A stretch of DNA of 64,000 nt from an uncultured Porphyromonadaceae bacterium. Lineage in GTDB: Bacteria > Bacteroidota > Bacteroidia > Bacteroidales > Muribaculaceae. The stretch spans positions 1 to 64,000 of the forward strand of contig CAMWXJ010000013.1 of the NCBI GenBank assembly GCA_947178215.1, given 5' to 3'. Every line of letters begins with the position of its first letter. Within the stretch, counting starts at the first letter, position 1. Positions 59,729-64,000 of the stretch are shown in pieces. Made by a program: the position numbers and the translations under genes. Under the pieces are notes generated by a model. It did not search any database and was not told where the DNA came from. It saw nothing but the letters and a program-made list of their open reading frames with translations.

Positions 59729-62700
59729 ATGTTTTCCCGATTTTTTATCGACCGCCCCATATTCTCCATAGTCATCGCCATAGCAATGGTGATGGTCGGC
59801 CTGCTGACGGTCAAGACACTTCCGGTAGCCCAGTTTCCGGATATAACTCCCCCCACCGTAAATGTCATGGCCACATATCCCGGCGCCGACGCCGCAACGG
59901 TAGCATCGACTATCGGCGAGCCTATCGAAGAGCAGGTCAACGGCGTTGAGGACATGATGTATATGAGCTCGTCGAGCAGCAGCGACGGCAGCTATACGCT
60001 CACAATCACTTTCGACATAGGTACTGACCTCGACATGGCCGCCGTAAAGGTGCAGAACCGCGTGTCGCAGGCCGAGTCAACGCTGCCCGCCGCCGTCAAG
60101 CAACAGGGCGTGCAGGTTATGACGCGATCCAGCAACATCATAATGTTTATCGCTCTGGAAGCCGACTCGGCCTACCGCGACCGTTACAGCGGCCTCTATC
60201 TCACCAACTACGCTCAGCTCAACATCGTCGACGAGCTTTCGCGCGTGGAGGGCGTCGGCGACGTTGGCGCGTTTGGCAGCGGCGAATACTCCATGCGAGT
60301 GTGGCTCGACCCTGAAAAGATGCGCGTGCGCGGCCTTACTCCCGCCGATGTAGTCGAGGCGCTCGAAAGCCAGAACATGCAGGTCAGCGCCGGTTCGGTG
60401 GGCTCGCTCCCCCTCGCACGCCCCGAGGCATTCGAGTACACAATCACGGCCAACGGACGCCTCACCACCGCCGAGCAGTTCGGCAACACGGTAATACGCT
60501 CGACCATCGACGGCAGCATCTTGCGCCTCAGCGATATAGCAAGAGTGGAGCTCGGAAGCGAGAACTACGCCAACACGTCGGCAGTCAACGGTAGGGAGGC
60601 TGCCATGCTTGCAATATATCAGCTCCCGGGTGCCAACGCTCTGGAAGTGGCACAACGCGTTCAGAAAAAGATGGACGAGCTGTCGGAATATTTTCCCGAA
60701 GGGGTGGAACACAGGGTGCTGATGAACTCTACCAACTTCGTCACCGCGTCAATCGACGAGGTGCTCGTGACATTCGTCGAGACAACGCTCATCGTGATGA
60801 TAGTGATACTCCTCTTCTTGCAGAACTGGCGCGCCGTAATCATACCCATGATAACCATTCCCGTGAGCCTTATCGCCACGTTCGCGGTAATGAAACTTAT
60901 GGGCTTCACACTCAACACGCTCACTCTCTTCGGCCTCGTGCTTGCGATAGCGATTGTGGTCGATGACGCGATTGTGGTGGTGGAGGATTGCAGCCGACTG
61001 CTTGACCAAGGCAAAGTGACGGCCCGTCAGGCCGCTGAAAAAGCCATGGTGGAGTTGCAGGGACCGGTTATCGGTGAGGTGCTTGTGCTGCTTTCTGTGT
61101 TCATTCCCACGGCGTTTGTCTCCGGCATTACCGGAGAGCTCTACAAGCAGTTTGCGCTCACTATCGCGGTATCGACAGCTTTCTCCGGCTTCAACGCGCT
61201 GACATTCACTCCGGCCATGTGCGCGCTGTTCCTGCGCCCGACCAAGCCGTCGAAGTTCATCCTCTACAAGTGGTTCAACACCGGCTTCGCCAAGGCAACC
61301 GAAGAGTACATGAAGATTGTGGGCCACTTCCTGCGCAAGCCAATCGTGGCAATCGGCGCCTATATCGCTATATGCCTGCTCGCTTTCTGGGGCTTCGAGA
61401 AGATGCCTACGAGCTATGTGCCTTCCGAGGACCTCGGTTATTTCATGATGTCGGTGCAGTTGCCTACGAGCGCATCGGCGTCGCGCACCGACAGCATAAT
61501 GCAGGAGGTGAGCGCTCGCGTCAACGCCATACCCAAAGTAACCAACACGGTAACTATCAACGGCATGTCGTTTATGGGCGGAGGCAGCGGCGCCAACACC
61601 GGCTCACTCTTCGTGATGCTCGAGCCGTGGAAAGACCGCAAGAAAAAAGGTGAAAGCGCCGACGATATTATCGCCAAAGTATATGAGGTAACTGCCGACA
61701 TACAAGAGGCCGACATATATGCAATCAATCCGCCGGCAATCCCGGGCCTCGGTCTCACGGCGGGTATGCAGATGCAGCTTCTCGACATCAACAACCGCGG
61801 CACCGAAGCTATGAAAGAGGCTGTCGACGCTGTGGTCGAAGCCGCCGGCAAGAGCCCCGACATCGAATCGGTCCAATCCATGTATCAAGGCACCGTGCCG
61901 CAATATAATCTCCGCATTGACCGCGACAAGGCCAAGATGCTCGGCCTCACCATGGAGAGCATCTACTCCACTCTCGGCGACTTTATGGGCGGAGGCTCCT
62001 ATGTGAACGATTTCAACGAATTCGGCCGCGTGTACGAAGTACTGCTCGCCGCCGATTCGCGATCGACCGGACGCGTCGCCGACATCATGCGCTTGTCGGT
62101 ACGCAACACTGAGGGCGAGATGGTGCCGTTCGCATCGTTTGCCGAGACGGTGCCTGTGATGGGCGACCCGTCGATAGACCGCTACAATATGTACTCTACC
62201 GCGTCGGTCACGGCGACCCCTAAGCACGGCGTGTCGTCGAGCACTGTCATAGCCGACATGGAGCGTATCGTCAAAGAGACGTTAGGCAACGAATACAGCT
62301 ACGCCTGGACCGGCGAGGCATACCAGGAGACCGGAGGCGGCATAACTATCGGCATCGTGCTTCTCTTCTCGGTCATCGTGACCCTGCTTGTACTCGCCGC
62401 ACAATATGAGAGCGTGACCGACCCCGTAGCGGTAATCATCTCCATGCCCACTGCCATTCTCGGCACGGTGATAGGCTGTCTGTTCATGGGTCAGGACATC
62501 AACATCTACACCCAGATAGGCATTATCCTGCTGCTCGGACTGTCGGCCAAAAACGCAATTCTTATAGTCGAGTATGCAATCGACTACCGCAAGAGCGGCA
62601 TGCCGGTGCGCCAGGCCGCCGAACAGGCGGGCCGCGTGCGATTCCGTCCTATCATGATGACGGCGCTGGCGTTTGTGTTCGGTGTTATGCCCATGCTCTT

Positions 62701-62935
62701 CGCCACTGGTGCCGGCGCGGCCTCCCGCATAGCGCTTGCCTCGGCAGTGGTGTTCGGCATGGCTGTGAACGCGGTGGTCGGCACACTGTTCGTGCCAAAT
62801 TTCTGGGAACTCTTCGAGCGTTTCCGCGAAAAGTATCTCGCAGGATTTTTCTCCGCTTCGGCCTCGGTGCCGGCGACGACTGGCGGCGACAAGCCCGACA
62901 CACCGTCGGACCAAAGCGATGCAAGCGGCGTATAG
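59729..62935 (+). CDS. RND efflux permease (AcrB/HAE1 family)
   Basis: 1068 residues. The first helix begins F-S-R-F-F-I-D-R-P-I-F, the usual HAE1 start. Proton-relay aspartates are present in A-I-V-V-D-D-A-I-V-V-V-E, and the porter and docking domains lie in the two large periplasmic loops. The second half repeats the fold with G-L-S-A-K-N-A-I-L-I-V-E. Length is normal for HAE1 pumps. It probably exports drugs, bile salts or other toxic amphiphiles; the substrate is not visible. No TetR- or MarR-type regulator is adjacent. Confidence 0.96.
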   Translation: MFSRFFIDRPIFSIVIAIAMVMVGLLTVKTLPVAQFPDITPPTVNVMATYPGADAATVASTIGEPIEEQVNGVEDMMYMSSSSSSDGSYTLTITFDIGTDLDMAAVKVQNRVSQAESTLPAAVKQQGVQVMTRSSNIIMFIALEADSAYRDRYSGLYLTNYAQLNIVDELSRVEGVGDVGAFGSGEYSMRVWLDPEKMRVRGLTPADVVEALESQNMQVSAGSVGSLPLARPEAFEYTITANGRLTTAEQFGNTVIRSTIDGSILRLSDIARVELGSENYANTSAVNGREAAMLAIYQLPGANALEVAQRVQKKMDELSEYFPEGVEHRVLMNSTNFVTASIDEVLVTFVETTLIVMIVILLFLQNWRAVIIPMITIPVSLIATFAVMKLMGFTLNTLTLFGLVLAIAIVVDDAIVVVEDCSRLLDQGKVTARQAAEKAMVELQGPVIGEVLVLLSVFIPTAFVSGITGELYKQFALTIAVSTAFSGFNALTFTPAMCALFLRPTKPSKFILYKWFNTGFAKATEEYMKIVGHFLRKPIVAIGAYIAICLLAFWGFEKMPTSYVPSEDLGYFMMSVQLPTSASASRTDSIMQEVSARVNAIPKVTNTVTINGMSFMGGGSGANTGSLFVMLEPWKDRKKKGESADDIIAKVYEVTADIQEADIYAINPPAIPGLGLTAGMQMQLLDINNRGTEAMKEAVDAVVEAAGKSPDIESVQSMYQGTVPQYNLRIDRDKAKMLGLTMESIYSTLGDFMGGGSYVNDFNEFGRVYEVLLAADSRSTGRVADIMRLSVRNTEGEMVPFASFAETVPVMGDPSIDRYNMYSTASVTATPKHGVSSSTVIADMERIVKETLGNEYSYAWTGEAYQETGGGITIGIVLLFSVIVTLLVLAAQYESVTDPVAVIISMPTAILGTVIGCLFMGQDINIYTQIGIILLLGLSAKNAILIVEYAIDYRKSGMPVRQAAEQAGRVRFRPIMMTALAFVFGVMPMLFATGAGAASRIALASAVVFGMAVNAVVGTLFVPNFWELFERFREKYLAGFFSASASVPATTGGDKPDTPSDQSDASGV

Positions 62936-62947
62936 ACCGACAATTGT

Positions 62948-62979
62948 TTTGCCTGTCTCGGTTTTTCGGCCTATCTTTG
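62948..62979 (+). promoter_or_regulatory. Promoter of the AGCS symporter gene
   Basis: TTTG at 62948-62951 and TATCTTTG at 62972-62979 match both boxes exactly with 20 nt between them, the best promoter match in the window. The start near 62986 leaves a leader of about 24 nt. Confidence 0.85.
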
Positions 62980-63009
62980 CCGACAGTTACCACCACATAA
63001 CGAAGCACA

Positions 63010-64000
63010 ATGACCGAAACCCTGACAGCGGTGGCCGACACTCTGTGCGGCTTACCGTTATTCATACTTCTCATCGGCGGGGGCCTCATACTCTTTTTAG
63101 GGTCGGGGGCCCTCCCGTTGTGTCGTCTCCCCGACGCACTCCGTCTACTACGTGAAAAGCCGTCATCCGACAACTCCGGCGTGGCGGCGGGACAGATTTC
63201 ATCGGTCAAGGCGCTTGCCGCCGTCGTCGCCGCCACAGTAGGCATGGGCAATATCGCCGGCGTGGCGATAGCGCTGGTGACGGGTGGCCCCGGCGCGATA
63301 TTCTGGATGTGGGTAAGCGCCATAGTTGGCATGGCGTCAAAATATCACGAAGGTGTGCTTGCCATAGCCTACCGCTCCACCTCGGCCGACGGTTCTACAC
63401 GCGGCGGCCCGATGTATATCATCCGCAATGCTCTGTCGCCGCGATGGTGGTGGATGGCGTCATGCTTTGCCGTAGCGGGCATGATAGGCACACTGTGTAT
63501 CATGAACGCCAATCAGCTCACCGAAGCCGTCCTCGCCACCACCGGCATCGACCCTGACACCAATCTCGCTGCCCGCGTCGTCACCGGCATGGCGATAGCG
63601 TCGGTGGTGGCTCTCGTGGTGCTCGGCGGCATAAGGCGCATAGCGTCGGTGGCTTCGGTCATGGTGCCGGCAATGGTGGGCCTTTACTTCGTCATGGTGA
63701 CGTATATCATAGTGACACATATAGGCGCACTCCCCTCAGCTATCGCGTCGATATTCAGCGAGGCGTTCTCGCTTCGAGCCGGCTGGGGCGCGCTGATAGG
63801 TGTGGCGCTGATAGGCGCACGGCGCGCCATGCTCGTCAACGATGCCGGCGTAGGCACGGCATCGATCATGCATGGCGAGTCTCGCAATCCGTCGCCTGTG
63901 CGCGAGGGACTGGTAGCCATGCTCGGGCCTGCGATCGATTCAGGCTTCGTGTGCACCCTCACCGCCCTCGCTCTGCTGCTCACTGTCGACTTCGGCACTC
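63010..64000 (+). CDS. AGCS-family sodium/amino-acid (alanine/glycine) symporter, 3' truncated by the window
   Basis: The first 330 codons are visible and the gene runs off the right edge. ATG at 63010. The protein has multiple membrane helices with the AGCS signatures V-G-M-G-N-I-A-G-V-A, G-P-G-A-I-F-W-M-W and Y-R-S-T-S-A-D-G-S-T-R-G-G-P-M-Y. It would import alanine or glycine with sodium. The visible length is about two thirds of a usual 450-500-residue member. It has the clearest promoter in the window and is independent of the upstream pump operon. Confidence 0.93.
   Translation, partial: MTETLTAVADTLCGLPLFILLIGGGLILFLGSGALPLCRLPDALRLLREKPSSDNSGVAAGQISSVKALAAVVAATVGMGNIAGVAIALVTGGPGAIFWMWVSAIVGMASKYHEGVLAIAYRSTSADGSTRGGPMYIIRNALSPRWWWMASCFAVAGMIGTLCIMNANQLTEAVLATTGIDPDTNLAARVVTGMAIASVVALVVLGGIRRIASVASVMVPAMVGLYFVMVTYIIVTHIGALPSAIASIFSEAFSLRAGWGALIGVALIGARRAMLVNDAGVGTASIMHGESRNPSPVREGLVAMLGPAIDSGFVCTLTALALLLTVDFGT

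Noticed and set aside
1..64000. CRISPR arrays, prophage genes and rRNA operons
   Set aside because: Scanned for spaced repeats, phage structural genes and rRNA sequence; none seen.

Overview
The window looks like a chromosomal segment of a GC-rich gut Bacteroidales, most likely a Muribaculaceae-type genome. The reasons are a SusC/SusD polysaccharide utilization locus (PUL), TonB-dependent outer-membrane proteins, a type IX secretion gene (porQ) beside cmk and ispH, Bacteroidetes-only small families (a DUF3256-like protein, a 29-aa AURKAIP1/COX24-type protein), promoters of the Bacteroidetes form TAnnTTTG with a TTTG-like -33 box, and an absence of Shine-Dalgarno sequences. The taxon is an inference; no rRNA or marker search was possible.

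Layout. 1-700: edge of a probable insertion sequence (partial transposase N-region), then low-information DNA and a promoter driving tRNA-Pro(TGG). 960-3220 (minus): HU-like protein, a 29-aa ribosome-associated protein and RNase G. 3550-7725: a secreted GH2 beta-galactosidase with a terminal carbohydrate-binding domain. 7860-14200 (minus): a tightly packed operon starting with a double phosphoesterase, then porQ, cmk, ispH, a DnaQ-like exonuclease, an unknown membrane protein, engB and a 48-aa protein, many joined by ATGA/TGATG overlaps. 14570-30630 (plus): a PUL consisting of ROK kinase, SusC, SusD, GH92 alpha-mannosidase, endonuclease/exonuclease/phosphatase (EEP) lipoprotein, alkaline phosphatase, GH63/MGH1-like glycosidase, calcineurin-like phosphatase with PA14, PLC/GDPD-like phosphodiesterase and a XylR-type regulator. 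30740-32430: a decayed, AT-rich outer-membrane barrel gene. 32530-39060 (plus): MFS exporter, PBP1A, threonine ammonia-lyase, a GldB-like lipoprotein and a thioredoxin-fold protein without cysteines. 39060-40630: holA and a divergent HsdR-N-like nuclease-fold gene. 40630-49600 (minus): folP, cdaA, DEAD helicase, DUF3256, xseA, xseB, TonB receptor, lipoprotein. 49700-55000 (minus): a second GH2 enzyme and a large outer-membrane barrel protein. 55180-62935 (plus): a proline-rich lipoprotein, an MscS-type channel and a three-gene RND efflux system. 63010-end: a truncated AGCS sodium/amino-acid symporter.

The most interesting part is the PUL. Four different phosphoesterase folds sit in one SusCD locus together with an alpha-mannosidase, and the divergent neighbour carries two more phosphoesterase domains. 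Together they suggest import and trimming of a phosphate- or phosphodiester-bearing mannose glycan (for example phosphomannan, a GPI or phosphatidylinositol-mannoside glycan, or a phosphorylated N-glycan). The substrate is a hypothesis. The leader of this operon also contains a strongly paired RNA element.
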